Shown: positions 8,561-17,788, counted from the stretch's first letter. The stretch is 64,000 bases of DNA from DATARH01 sp035550515 (GCA_035550515.1 DASZOZ010000103.1:1-64000), one strand, 5' to 3'. The notes: generated by a model not told the origin, from the letters alone. Translations and numbers: made by a program.

Positions 8561-8650
8561 CCCTCCCTCCCCTGCCGGCGGGGGAGGGAGACGGCCACCA
8601 CTCGGGTACCGGACGCGCTCCCTCCCCCGCCGGCGGGGGAGGGTCGGGGC
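8561..8650. repeat. Two GC-rich hairpins inside the liv operon
   Basis: Two copies of a palindrome of the ccctcccc-gccggc-ggggaggg type, at about 8561-8590 and 8618-8650, fill the gap between the binding-protein and livH genes. Related palindromes occur at 38018-38049 and 51451-51474 in this window. Within an operon they could stabilise the upstream mRNA or partly stop transcription, giving more binding protein than permease. Confidence 0.75.
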
Positions 8651-8666
8651 GAGGGTGCGGGATAGC

Positions 8667-9560
8667 ATGCCCTCCTTCCTCCATGCCATGCCGCCGGCGC
8701 CGGTGCTGTTCGCGCAGCTGTTGATCGGGCTGATCAACGGCTCGTTCTACGCCATGCTGAGCCTCGGCCTGGCCATCATCTTCGGGCTGCTGAACATCAT
8801 CAATTTCGCGCACGGCGCGCAGTACATGATGGGCGCGTTTTGCGCCTGGTTCCTGCTGAACTGGTTGGGCATCGGCTATTGGCCCTCGCTGGTGATCGCG
8901 CCGGTCGTCGTCGGCGCCACCGGCATCGTCACCGAACGCCTGCTGCTGCGCCATATCCGCAACCTCGACCATCTCTACGGCCTGCTGCTGACCTTCGGGC
9001 TGGCCCTGGTGATCGAGGGCGTCTTTCGCGACCGTTACGGCTCGTCGGGCCTGCCCTACACGATCCCGCCCGAGCTCCAGGGCGGACGCAATCTCGGCTT
9101 CATGTTCCTGCCGGTCTATCGCGGCTGGGTCATCGTCGCCTCGCTCGGCATTTGCCTGGCGACCTGGTTCGTCATCGAGCGCACGCGGCTGGGCTCGTTC
9201 CTGCGCGCCGCGACCGAGAACCCGACGCTGGTGCGGGCCTTCGGCATCGACGTGCCGCGCATGGTGACGCTGACCTACGGCGCCGGCGTGGGCCTCGCCG
9301 CGTTGGCGGGCGTGCTGGCGGCGCCGATCTACCAGGTCAGCCCGCTGATGGGCAGCAACATCATCATCGTCGTCTTTGCCGTCGTGGTGATCGGCGGGAT
9401 GGGGTCGATCCTCGGCGCGATCGTCAGCGGCTTCGCGCTGGGGCTCGTCGAGGGCCTCACCAAGGTGTTCTATCCCGAGGCCTCGAACACGGTGATCTTC
9501 GTGATCATGGCGCTGGTGCTGCTGGTCAAGCCCGCCGGCCTGTTCGGCCGCGCCGCCTGA
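8667..9560 (+). CDS. livH: Branched-chain-type ABC transporter permease (LivH)
   Basis: Inner-membrane permease of 298 residues with about eight hydrophobic segments. It has the family opening LLIGLINGSFYAMLSLGLAIIFG and the loop RAATENPTLVRAFGIDV. The start is the ATG at 8667; a GTG four codons upstream is open too. It follows the hairpin pair and is followed after one base by livM. Confidence 0.92.
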   Translation: MPSFLHAMPPAPVLFAQLLIGLINGSFYAMLSLGLAIIFGLLNIINFAHGAQYMMGAFCAWFLLNWLGIGYWPSLVIAPVVVGATGIVTERLLLRHIRNLDHLYGLLLTFGLALVIEGVFRDRYGSSGLPYTIPPELQGGRNLGFMFLPVYRGWVIVASLGICLATWFVIERTRLGSFLRAATENPTLVRAFGIDVPRMVTLTYGAGVGLAALAGVLAAPIYQVSPLMGSNIIIVVFAVVVIGGMGSILGAIVSGFALGLVEGLTKVFYPEASNTVIFVIMALVLLVKPAGLFGRAA

Positions 9561-9561
9561 C

Positions 9562-10524
9562 ATGAGACACCGCGAGACGCTGATCTGGACCGCGGCGCTG
9601 ATCGGCCTCGCGCTGGTGGCGCCCTACTTCCTCTACCCGGTGTTCCTGATGCGGGCGCTGTGCCTGGCGTTGTTCGCCTGCGCCTTCAACCTGCTGCTCG
9701 GCTATGTCGGGCTGTTGTCGTTCGGGCATGCCGCCTTCATGGGCAGCGCGGCCTACATCACCGCGCACACGGTCAAGGTCTGGGGCTGGCCGGCCGAGAT
9801 CGGCATCCTTGCCGGGGTCGCGGTCGCCGCAGCGCTCGGCGCGGTGTTCGGCTGGCTGGCGATCCGCCGCCAAGGCATTTATTTCGCGATGATCACGCTG
9901 GCGCTGGCGCAGATGATTGCGTTTTTCGCGCTGCAAGCGCCCTTTACCGGCGGCGAGGACGGCATTCAGGCGGTGCCGCGCGGCCACCTGTTGGGGCTGC
10001 TCGACCTCGATAACACCATCGTCATGTACTATTTCGTGCTAGCCGTATTCCTTGCCGGCTTTGCGATCATCCAGCGCACGGTCAACTCGCCGTTCGGCCA
10101 GGTGATCAAGGCGATCCGCGAGAACGAGCCGCGCGCCGTTTCGCTCGGCTACCGCGCCGAGCGCTACAAGCTGCTGGCGTTCGTGCTGTCGGCGGCGCTG
10201 GCCGGCCTGGCCGGCGCGACCAAGTGCCTGGTGCTGCAATTCGCCTCATTGAGCGATGTCGATTGGACCACCTCGGGGCAGGTCGTGCTGATGACGCTGG
10301 TCGGCGGCGTCGGCACGCCGCTCGGCCCGGTGGTCGGCGCCTTCATCATCGTCACGATGGAGAATTACCTGGCGCAGACCGGCTCATGGGTCACGGTCAT
10401 CGAGGGCGTCATCTTCGTGGTCTGCGTGTTGACCTTCCGCCGCGGCATCGTCGGCGTGCTGGCGCCCTACCTGACCAGTCGCGACATGCCGCGCGCCACG
10501 CAACCGTCGGCCGAAATCACGTAG
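9562..10524 (+). CDS. livM: Branched-chain-type ABC transporter permease (LivM)
   Basis: Second permease of the importer, 320 residues. Typical segments are FACAFNLLLGYVGLLSFGHA near the N-terminus and the conserved cytoplasmic stretch IRENEPRAVSLGY. Last gene of the operon; it ends eight bases before the end of the convergent Rieske gene. Confidence 0.92.
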   Translation: MRHRETLIWTAALIGLALVAPYFLYPVFLMRALCLALFACAFNLLLGYVGLLSFGHAAFMGSAAYITAHTVKVWGWPAEIGILAGVAVAAALGAVFGWLAIRRQGIYFAMITLALAQMIAFFALQAPFTGGEDGIQAVPRGHLLGLLDLDNTIVMYYFVLAVFLAGFAIIQRTVNSPFGQVIKAIRENEPRAVSLGYRAERYKLLAFVLSAALAGLAGATKCLVLQFASLSDVDWTTSGQVVLMTLVGGVGTPLGPVVGAFIIVTMENYLAQTGSWVTVIEGVIFVVCVLTFRRGIVGVLAPYLTSRDMPRATQPSAEIT

Positions 10525-10532
10525 GATGCGCC

Positions 10533-11576
10533 TCAGCTCCGCCAGTGCAGCGTGCGCGGCTCGACCGGATTGGCGAAGGGGCGGTTCTCGCACCGGGCGG
10601 CGACGTATTCGCGTTTCAGGCGGTAGTACCAGCGCGCCTGCAGGTCGGCATCGCCGACCAGCATCAGCTGCGGGTCGTATTTGAGACCTTCGCTCTGCCG
10701 GCCGAGCGCATCGCGATCCTGACCGAGAAACTTGCGGACGAACGGCAGCAGCACCGGCCGCAGCACGTTCAGCCACGGCATGGTCCAATAGAGGCAGTTG
10801 TTGAGCTCGACGGTCGCGTCGTCGATCGGCGTCATCGCCGTCATGTTGACGAGATGGTGCCGGCCGACGCGCGTGCGCTCCACCCGCACCCCCGGCAGCG
10901 CAAAGGAAATTTCGGTTTCCATTTCACCGGCGCCGAGCAGCTTGTAGGCGCGCGAGTTGCTCGACGTCGCGTGCCGTTGCATGGTGAAGCCGTGCGCCGA
11001 CGGCACGAACCGTTTCTCCTTCTCGGCGAAGGCGCGGCCCGAGCGCCAGAACCACGAGCGGTGCACGAACGGCACATGCGCCGGGTCCATCAGCCCGATC
11101 ACCGCATGGTCATAGGCCGCGTCGAAGCGCACGCTCTCCGCCACGCGCGGCGCCGCATCGGCCGCGAACCCGGCGCATTCGGGGATCGCCGGCGCCGCCT
11201 CGGGCGCACCGCCGAAATAGACCCAGACATTGCCCTCGGCCTCGCGCACCGGGTAGCGGTGCGTGCGGATGCGGCCGAGGTTCAGTTTCTGCCCGTCGAC
11301 CAGGGCCGGGATCGCCGTGCACACACCGTCGGTGGCGAACCGCCAGCCGTGGTAGCAGCACTCGATCTCGCGCCCGTCAAAGCGGCCGAACGACAGCGGC
11401 ATCGCCCGGTGCGGGCATAAATCGCGCAGCGCGAAGACGGCGCCGTCACGGTCGCGGCCGAGCAGCACCGGCTCGCCCAGCATGATTTTCGCCAGCGTCT
11501 TGCCGCGGCCGAGCGCAGTGCCGGGCACCGCGTAATACCAGGCTTCGCGAAGCGGCGCCGCCTCGTCCACGAGCAC
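10533..11576 (-). CDS. Rieske oxygenase, alpha subunit, paralogue 1
   Basis: Ring-hydroxylating or O-demethylating oxygenase component of 347 residues, VanA/phenoxybenzoate-dioxygenase type. The Rieske [2Fe-2S] ligands are C54, H56, C73 and H76 (CPHRAMPL and CCYHGW). The non-haem iron site is in the middle (MDPAHVPFVHRSWFW, H-x4-H), with the C-terminal carboxylate less clear. It is second in a two-gene operon, six bases after paralogue 2. No ferredoxin or reductase gene is nearby, so electrons must come from a partner coded elsewhere. Confidence 0.9.
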   Translation of the reverse strand: MLVDEAAPLREAWYYAVPGTALGRGKTLAKIMLGEPVLLGRDRDGAVFALRDLCPHRAMPLSFGRFDGREIECCYHGWRFATDGVCTAIPALVDGQKLNLGRIRTHRYPVREAEGNVWVYFGGAPEAAPAIPECAGFAADAAPRVAESVRFDAAYDHAVIGLMDPAHVPFVHRSWFWRSGRAFAEKEKRFVPSAHGFTMQRHATSSNSRAYKLLGAGEMETEISFALPGVRVERTRVGRHHLVNMTAMTPIDDATVELNNCLYWTMPWLNVLRPVLLPFVRKFLGQDRDALGRQSEGLKYDPQLMLVGDADLQARWYYRLKREYVAARCENRPFANPVEPRTLHWRS

Positions 11577-11582
11577 CTATCC

Positions 11583-12644
11583 CTAGCTGCGGAAGCGCAG
11601 CACCCGCGCCGGCACCGGATTGACGAAGGGCCGTCGCTCGGCGCGGGCGCGGGCGTATTCCTGCTTCAGCCGGTAATACCACTTGGCCTGGGTGTCGGCA
11701 TCATCGATCAGCATCGTCGGCGGATGGTACTTGGCGCCCTGCGCCTGCATCCGCATCGCCCCGCCGTCCTGCGCCGCGAACGCGCCGACGATCGCCCGAC
11801 CCACCGGCTTCAACAGGTTGAACAGCAGGTTGGTCCAATAGATCGCATAGCTTTCCTCGATCTCGTCGTCGCTGACCGGGGTGATCGTGTTGAGCGTCAC
11901 CAGCCGGTGCTTGCCGAAGGCCATATGCTCGATGCGGATGCCGGGCAGACGGAAGATGATCTGCGTCTTCACCTCGCCGCCCAGCAGCCTGTAGGGCGCG
12001 TAATTAGCCGACGGCGCATGCGGCACCATGGTGAAGCCGTAGTCCGACGGCACGAAGGCCTTTTCCTTGGCCCGGATCGAGCCGCGGCGGCGCCACCACC
12101 ACGAGACGTGGATGAACGGGTTATGCGTCGGGTCGACGAGGTTGTAGAGCGCGTCGTCCGGCCGCGCCGGGATGCGGATGCTGTAGGTCAGGTTCGGCCG
12201 TCGCGCGGGGTCGAGGTCGGGCAGCAGCGGGATGGCCGGCGCGCTCTCCGGAGCGTCGTCGCCGAAGAACACCCAGACATTCCCCTGCACTTCCTTGACG
12301 GGGTAGGCCCGGACGCAGATGCGGCCAACATCGTGCGGGTGCGATTCGGGCAATGCCGGGATCGCGGCGCATTGTCCCGACGGCTTGAAGCGCCAGCCGT
12401 GATAGGCGCATTCGATCTCGCGCCCGTCGAACTTGCCGTAATGCAGCGGGATGCCGCGATGCGGGCATAGGTCGCGCAGCGCGAAGGCCGCGCCATCCGC
12501 GCCGCGGCCAAAGACCAGCGGCTCGCCCAGATAGCGCCGCGCTTCGAGCGCACCCGGCTGCAATGCGGCGCTCGGCATCGCGTAGTACCACATCTCGCGC
12601 AGCGGCTCGGCGCCCGCGGCCGCGGCTTTCGGCTCCCCTCGCAT
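11583..12644 (-). CDS. Rieske oxygenase, alpha subunit, paralogue 2
   Basis: Same family as its downstream neighbour and clearly a duplicate, 353 residues. The Rieske ligands are C60, H62, C79 and H82 (CPHRGIPLHYG and CAYHGW), and the iron site is VDPTHNPFIHVSWWW. The substrate channel regions differ from paralogue 1, so the two may take different substrates or form a mixed trimer. Divergent from ribF. Function beyond Rieske oxygenase is not determinable. Confidence 0.9.
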   Translation of the reverse strand: MRGEPKAAAAGAEPLREMWYYAMPSAALQPGALEARRYLGEPLVFGRGADGAAFALRDLCPHRGIPLHYGKFDGREIECAYHGWRFKPSGQCAAIPALPESHPHDVGRICVRAYPVKEVQGNVWVFFGDDAPESAPAIPLLPDLDPARRPNLTYSIRIPARPDDALYNLVDPTHNPFIHVSWWWRRRGSIRAKEKAFVPSDYGFTMVPHAPSANYAPYRLLGGEVKTQIIFRLPGIRIEHMAFGKHRLVTLNTITPVSDDEIEESYAIYWTNLLFNLLKPVGRAIVGAFAAQDGGAMRMQAQGAKYHPPTMLIDDADTQAKWYYRLKQEYARARAERRPFVNPVPARVLRFRS

Positions 12645-12748
12645 GCGTGCAAACTTAGCCGACAGCGCGGCGCTCTCCGAGTAAGGAGTTTTCCTGACCG
12701 CGAGCGACTATCCTCTTGCCGCGGCAACGGCTATTTTCCGCGCCAGCC

Positions 12749-13711
12749 ATGCCCGGCCTGCGCATCATCCGCCATCCCCGCTCCGCCGCCCCTTATCGCC
12801 GCGGCGCCGCGCTGGTGATGGGCAATTTCGACGGGCTGCACAAGGGCCATCAGGCGTTGATCCATCATGCCTGCGAGATCGCCAGCGGCCGGCAGGCGCC
12901 GGCGGCGGTGCTGACCTTCGAGCCGCACCCGCGCAACATCTTCATCCCTGGCTGCGCGCCGTTCCGGCTGACGCCGTTTCGCGTCAAGGAGCGCGAGATC
13001 GCCCGGCTCAACGTCGATTTTCTGTTCATCCAGCATTTCGACGCCGCCTTCGCCCGGCAGAGCGCCGAATCCTTTATCGACGAGATCATCGTCGGCGCGA
13101 TCGGCGCCTCGCACATCGTCGTCGGCCATGACTGCACCTTCGGCAACAAGCGCCGCGGCACGCCCGACATGCTGCGCGAGCACGGCGCGGCCAAGGGGTT
13201 CGGCGTCACCGTCGTCGAGCCGGTGCGCGGCGACGGCGCGGTCTATTCCTCGACGCATATCCGCGAGCTGCTGCAAGCCGGCAAGCCGCGCGAGGCCGCG
13301 GCGCAGCTCGGCCGCTTCTGGGAGATCGACGGCCGGGTCGCGCTCGGCGATCAGCGCGGCCGGACGATCGGCTTCCCGACCGCCAATCTCGGCCTCGGCG
13401 AATATCTGCGGCCGGCGCTCGGGGTCTATGCCGTGCGCGTGTCGGGCGACGGCTCCGACGACCCGCTCGACGGCCGAACCATCGACGGCGTCGCCAATAT
13501 CGGGTTGCGGCCCACGGTCGGCGGCCTGGTGCCGCGCCTCGAAGCCCATCTTTTCGACATCGACCGCGACCTTTACGGCCGGCATCTGCGCGTCGCGCTG
13601 GTCGACTTCATCCGCCCCGAAAAGAAATTCGCCAGCTTCATGGAGCTGAAGGACCAGATCGCCGCCGACGCCGCCACCGCGCGGCAGATTTTGGCGGCGG
13701 AGCGGAATTGA
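12749..13711 (+). CDS. ribF: Bifunctional riboflavin kinase/FAD synthetase
   Basis: Makes FMN and FAD from riboflavin. In this 320-residue protein the N-terminal FAD synthetase has the nucleotidyltransferase motif GNFDGLHKGH and the later YSSTHIRELL. The C-terminal flavokinase has GRTIGFPTANLGL, with GVANIGLRPTV downstream. The start is the ATG at 12749 (MPGLRIIRHP). In alphaproteobacteria ribF commonly precedes ileS and lspA; here a toxin-antitoxin pair lies between. Confidence 0.96.
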   Translation: MPGLRIIRHPRSAAPYRRGAALVMGNFDGLHKGHQALIHHACEIASGRQAPAAVLTFEPHPRNIFIPGCAPFRLTPFRVKEREIARLNVDFLFIQHFDAAFARQSAESFIDEIIVGAIGASHIVVGHDCTFGNKRRGTPDMLREHGAAKGFGVTVVEPVRGDGAVYSSTHIRELLQAGKPREAAAQLGRFWEIDGRVALGDQRGRTIGFPTANLGLGEYLRPALGVYAVRVSGDGSDDPLDGRTIDGVANIGLRPTVGGLVPRLEAHLFDIDRDLYGRHLRVALVDFIRPEKKFASFMELKDQIAADAATARQILAAERN

Positions 13712-13725
13712 GCAGAAGCCCGCAA

Positions 13726-13995
13726 ATGTCCAAGACGAGATCGCTAAATGTGGCGATCGATCCAGAGCTCGACGAGCAGTTGACCTCCGTCGCGGAAACG
13801 CTTGACCGGCCGCGCTCATGGGTCGCCGAGCAGGCGATCAAGGAATTCGTCGACCTCCAAGCGTGGCATTTGACTGCCATTGACGAAGGCATCAAAGCGG
13901 CCGATGCGGGAAAGCTTGTTCCGGACGAAGATGTCGCCGCTTGGGTCGAATCCTGGGGCACACGGGACGAACTTCCGATACCTGAATGCAAATAA
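13726..13995 (+). CDS. RHH (CopG/ParD-like) antitoxin
   Basis: An 89-residue ribbon-helix-helix protein. LNVAIDPELDEQLTSVAE gives the DNA-binding strand and first helix, and RPRSWVAEQAIKEFVD the second; the acidic C-terminus would wrap the toxin. The start is the ATG at 13726 (MSKTRS); a TTG at 13708 overlapping the end of ribF is also open. The ATG of the toxin overlaps its stop region (13986 against 13995), the normal arrangement. The partner toxin is frameshifted. Confidence 0.85.
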   Translation: MSKTRSLNVAIDPELDEQLTSVAETLDRPRSWVAEQAIKEFVDLQAWHLTAIDEGIKAADAGKLVPDEDVAAWVESWGTRDELPIPECK

Positions 13996-14333
13996 GCTGG
14001 ACTCCGCCTGCCCTCTGCGACCTTGCCGCGATCCGGGACTTTATCTCCACCGAACATCCGCAGGCAGCCGCGCGTCAGATAGCGGCAATCCGCAGCGCCA
14101 TCTCACGTTTGTCCGAATTCCCCCATATGGGCCGAACCGGGCGCCGGGCCGGAACGCGCGAACCGGTTGTGTCGCCCACACCGTATATCGTTGCATATCG
14201 CCTGGATGCGGATGCTGTTGTCCTGCTGCGGTGCTTCACGGCCGACAGCGCTGGCCCGACCGCTTCTAAAGCGGTGACCAATAACCCCTCGAATTCGCCT
14301 GTCTCGGCTGTTATATCTCGGGCATGGCGATGA
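13986..14333 (+). pseudogene. RelE/ParE-family toxin with C-terminal frameshift
   Basis: The first 81 codons are a normal ParE/RelE toxin: SWTPPALCDLAAIRDFIS, then RLSEFPHMGRTGRRAGTRE and YIVAYRLDADAVVLLR. Families end in LRVLHGRQRWP; here those residues (VLHGRQRWPDRF, stop at 14269) appear in the next frame after position 14230. So one base, most simply a g in the run ctgcgg-gtgctt, is missing. As it stands, the frame reads on into 33 unrelated codons ending at 14333. Intact, the protein would be about 94 residues. The conserved Arg-rich end is thought to be catalytic, so activity is probably lost, unless this is a sequencing error. Confidence 0.8.
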
Positions 14334-14361
14334 GTTGCGGATGGATGCGGCGAATTAGGCA

Positions 14362-14385
14362 CCCGGTCCTCGTTTGAGGATCGGG
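14362..14385. terminator. Hairpin after the toxin-antitoxin pair, before ileS
   Basis: cccggtcctc and gaggatcggg form a stem around gttt, followed by gctttcgtattcttt. It sits after the toxin frame and about 40 bases before ileS, so it may end the toxin-antitoxin transcript. The stem has one mismatch and the T run is broken. Not a T-box; no such motif was seen. Confidence 0.4.
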
Positions 14386-14426
14386 CCGCTTTCGTATTCT
14401 TTACGCATCTCGTTCAAGGACTCACC

Positions 14427-17288
14427 ATGCCAACGGATTACCGTCCGACTGTTTTCCTGCCCAGGACCGACTTTCCGATGCGCGGCGATCTGCCACACCG
14501 CGAGCCGGCGATCCTCGCCCGCTGGGAAGCGATGGGCCTGTACCAAAAGCTGCGCGATATCTCCAAGGGGCGCGAGAAATTCGTGCTGCACGACGGCCCG
14601 CCTTACGCCAACGGCGAGCCGCATCTCGGCACCGCGCTCAACAAGATCCTCAAGGACATCGTCAATCGGGGCCAGCAGATGCTCGGCAAGGACGCGCCCT
14701 ACGTGCCGGGCTGGGACTGCCACGGGCTGCCGATCGAGTGGATCGTCGAGGAGAACTACCGCAAGAAGAAGCAGTCGAAGGACAGCGTGCCGATCGCCCA
14801 GTTCCGCAAGGAATGCCGCGATTTCGCCGCGCACTGGATCGAGGTCCAGAAGCGCGACTTCAAGCGGCTCGGGGTGGTCGGCGACTGGGACCACCCGTAC
14901 CTGACGATGAGCTTTGACGCCGAGGCGCAGATCGTGCGCGAGATCGGCAAGTTCCTGATGAACGGCGGGCTCTACAAGGGCGCCAAGCCGGTGCTGTGGT
15001 CGGTCGTCGAGCAGACCGCGCTGGCCGAGGCCGAGGTCGAATACCACGACCACAACTCGACCACGGTCTGGGTGCGCTTTCCGGTGACCCATGCCAGCCG
15101 GCCGTCGCTGCGCCACGGCTCGGCGGTGATCTGGACGACGACGCCGTGGACCCTGCCCGGCAACCGTGCGATCGCCTACAGCGCCGAACTCGAATACGCG
15201 GTGATCCAGGTCGACGAGACGGCCGAAGGCAGCCGCGCGGTCGGGCCGCGCGACGGCGCGCTTGGCGAGAAGCTGCTCGTCGCGATGCCGCTGATCGAGG
15301 AATTCTGCACCACCTGCGGCATCGTCCGGCACACCGTCGTCGACCTGTTCCCCGGCAGCGCGCTCGCCGGGACGGTCGCGAAACACCCGCTGTTCGGCCA
15401 GGGTTACGAGTTCGACGTGCCGCTGTTGCCGGCCGGGTTTGTCGATGCCTCGACCGGCACGGGCCTGGTGCATATCGCGCCCAATGCCGGCCTCGACGAC
15501 TGGGAGCTGGGGCGCGAGCACGGCATCCCGGTCATCGACACGGTCGGGCCGGACGGCATCTACCTGTCGAGCGTACCGCTGTTTGCCGGCCGTCGCGTCT
15601 ATCTGCCGAACGGCAAGCCGGGCGACGCCAACGAGGCGGTGATCGCGGCGGTCGAGACGGCGGGCGGGCTGCTGGCGCGCGGCACGCTGGTGCATTCCTA
15701 TCCGCATTCCTGGCGGTCGAAGGCGCCGCTGATCTTCCGCAACACGCCGCAATGGTTCATCAGCATGGAGACCAACGGTCTCCGCGCCAAGGCGCTGGAA
15801 GCGATCAACCAGACCCGCTGGGTCCCGCCGCAGGGCAAGAACCGCATCGGCGCGATGATCGAGGGCCGGCCGGACTGGTGCGTCTCGCGCCAGCGCGCCT
15901 GGGGCGTGCCGATCCCGGTGTTCGTCAACAAGCGGACCGGCGAGCCGCTGCGCGACCAGGTAGTGATCGACCGCATCGCCGCCGCCGTCGAGCGCGAGGG
16001 CGGCGATGTCTGGTTCTCCGCCGACCCGGCCGAGTTCCTCGGCAACGCCTATGACGCGTCCGAATGGGAGCAGGTCACCGACATCATCGAGGTGTGGTTC
16101 GATTCCGGTTCGACCCACGCTTTCGTGCTGGAAAAGCGGCCGGAGCTGAAATGGCCCGCCTCGCTCTATCTCGAAGGCTCCGACCAGCACCGCGGCTGGT
16201 TCCACTCGTCGCTGCTGGAGTCGTGCGGCACACGCGGCCGCGCGCCCTACGAGGCGGTGCTGACGCACGGCTTTGTGCTCGACGAGGCCGGGCGGAAGAT
16301 GTCGAAATCGCTCGGCAACGTCATCGCGCCACAGGACGTGATGCGCCAGTCCGGCGCCGACATCCTGCGCCTGTGGGTCGCCGGCTCGGACTATTCCGAG
16401 GACATCCGCATCGGGCCGGAGATCCTCAAGCGCTTTGGCGACACCTACCGCCGGCTGCGCAACACGCTGCGCTATCTGCTCGGCGCGCTCGACGGCTATT
16501 CGCCGGCCGAGGCGGTCGCGCTGCAGGACATGCCGGAGCTGGAGCGCTGGGTGCTGCACCGCCTTGCCGAGCTCGACGGGCTGGTGCGGCAGGCGGTCGA
16601 GGATTTCGATTTCCACGCGATGTTCACCGCGCTGCATAATTTCTGCGCGGTCGACCTGTCGGCGTTCTATTTCGACATCCGCAAGGACCGGCTCTATTGC
16701 GATGCGCCGCACGACGGCCTGCGCCGCGCCGCGCGAACGGTGATGGACCGCACCTTCGACTGCCTGGTGCGCTGGCTGGCGCCGATCATCTGCTACACCG
16801 CGGAAGAGGCTTGGCTCGCGCGGCACGGAGATGGGCCGGGCCGCAGCGTGCATCTCGAAACCTTCGCCGCGGTGCCGCCGGCCTGGCTCGACCCGGCACT
16901 GGGCGCACGCTGGGGACGGCTGCGCGACATCCGCCGCGTCGCGACGGGGGCGCTGGAGCTGGAACGCGGCGCCAAGCGGATCGGCTCGAGCCTGCAGGCG
17001 GCGCTCACGCTCTATGTGCCGGCGGAAACCGCGGCCTTGCTGCGCGACGTGGACCTCGCCGAGTTGTGCATCACCTCGGCGGGCAAGGTGGTGGTCGCGG
17101 CGCCGCCGGAACACGCCTTCACCCTGCCGGAGCTTCCCGATATCGGCGTTGTCGTGCGTGACGCGCCGGGACGGAAATGCGAGCGCTGTTGGCGGGTGCT
17201 GCCCGAGGTCGGCGCCGACGCGGACCATCCCGAGCTTTGCCGCCGCTGCGCCGGGGTGGTGGGCCATCTGCCGGCGGCGGCGCAATGA
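14427..17288 (+). CDS. ileS: Isoleucyl-tRNA synthetase
   Basis: Charges tRNA-Ile. 953 residues, class I. The HIGH-type motif is in PPYANGEPHLGTALNKILKD (residues about 55-70). The editing domain contains TTTPWTLPGN, and KMSKSLGNVI is near residue 622. The C-terminal zinc knuckle has CERCW and CRRC near residues 918-940, so this is the bacterial type expected to be mupirocin-sensitive. The start is the ATG at 14427. The stop overlaps lspA by four bases (ATGA). Confidence 0.98.
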   Translation: MPTDYRPTVFLPRTDFPMRGDLPHREPAILARWEAMGLYQKLRDISKGREKFVLHDGPPYANGEPHLGTALNKILKDIVNRGQQMLGKDAPYVPGWDCHGLPIEWIVEENYRKKKQSKDSVPIAQFRKECRDFAAHWIEVQKRDFKRLGVVGDWDHPYLTMSFDAEAQIVREIGKFLMNGGLYKGAKPVLWSVVEQTALAEAEVEYHDHNSTTVWVRFPVTHASRPSLRHGSAVIWTTTPWTLPGNRAIAYSAELEYAVIQVDETAEGSRAVGPRDGALGEKLLVAMPLIEEFCTTCGIVRHTVVDLFPGSALAGTVAKHPLFGQGYEFDVPLLPAGFVDASTGTGLVHIAPNAGLDDWELGREHGIPVIDTVGPDGIYLSSVPLFAGRRVYLPNGKPGDANEAVIAAVETAGGLLARGTLVHSYPHSWRSKAPLIFRNTPQWFISMETNGLRAKALEAINQTRWVPPQGKNRIGAMIEGRPDWCVSRQRAWGVPIPVFVNKRTGEPLRDQVVIDRIAAAVEREGGDVWFSADPAEFLGNAYDASEWEQVTDIIEVWFDSGSTHAFVLEKRPELKWPASLYLEGSDQHRGWFHSSLLESCGTRGRAPYEAVLTHGFVLDEAGRKMSKSLGNVIAPQDVMRQSGADILRLWVAGSDYSEDIRIGPEILKRFGDTYRRLRNTLRYLLGALDGYSPAEAVALQDMPELERWVLHRLAELDGLVRQAVEDFDFHAMFTALHNFCAVDLSAFYFDIRKDRLYCDAPHDGLRRAARTVMDRTFDCLVRWLAPIICYTAEEAWLARHGDGPGRSVHLETFAAVPPAWLDPALGARWGRLRDIRRVATGALELERGAKRIGSSLQAALTLYVPAETAALLRDVDLAELCITSAGKVVVAAPPEHAFTLPELPDIGVVVRDAPGRKCERCWRVLPEVGADADHPELCRRCAGVVGHLPAAAQ

Positions 17289-17788
17289 TCGGACGCGGTT
17301 TACGCGCGGCGATCGCCGTCGTCGTTCTCGACCAGCTGAGCAAGTATTTCGTGCTTCAGCATTTCGGCGTTGCCGCCTGCACCGACCGGCGCGAGGCGGT
17401 GACGACCTTTCTCGACCTCGTGCTGACCTGCAATCGCGGCATGAGCTTCGGGCTGTTCAATACCGGGACGGGGCTCAGCGTGCCGCTGTTCTCGCTCGCC
17501 GCGGTGGCGATCGTCGCGGTGCTGATATTCTGGCTGTCGCGGGTGAGCAGCGAGCTGTTGTCGACCGCGATCGGGCTCATCATCGGCGGCGCGATCGGCA
17601 ATGTGATCGATCGCGTGCATTTCGGCGGGGTCATCGACTTTCTTTATTTTCACTTGGGTGCATGGTATTGGCCGGCCTTCAACCTTGCCGATTCCGCGAT
17701 CTGCGTTGGCGTTGTGGTGATGCTGTTCGAAGGATTGCTCGGCCGCCGCGGCCTGCCGGCCAACCAGGAGGGCGATCGGCTGCCATGA
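17285..17788 (+). CDS. lspA: Lipoprotein signal peptidase (signal peptidase II)
   Basis: Inner-membrane aspartic protease that cleaves prolipoprotein signal peptides. 167 residues with four membrane segments. The conserved blocks are LDQLSKYF, CNRGMSFG, GGAIGNVIDRVHFGGVIDF and FNLADSAI, giving the catalytic pair D109 and D136. The start is the ATG inside the ileS stop. It is followed, again with an ATGA overlap, by a lipoprotein gene, which is a likely substrate. Confidence 0.97.
   Translation: MIGRGLRAAIAVVVLDQLSKYFVLQHFGVAACTDRREAVTTFLDLVLTCNRGMSFGLFNTGTGLSVPLFSLAAVAIVAVLIFWLSRVSSELLSTAIGLIIGGAIGNVIDRVHFGGVIDFLYFHLGAWYWPAFNLADSAICVGVVVMLFEGLLGRRGLPANQEGDRLP

Noticed and set aside
8561..8650. 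CRISPR array
   Set aside because: Only two palindromic units with no regular spacers and no cas genes.
14334..14426. T-box leader for ileS
   Set aside because: The hairpin is short, no specifier or T-box sequence is visible and T-boxes are rare in this class.
14355..17285. Long minus-strand open frame of 976 codons opposite ileS
   Set aside because: It mirrors ileS codons in a GC-rich genome, has no family motifs and contains repetitive Arg/His/Asp-rich text typical of antisense shadows.
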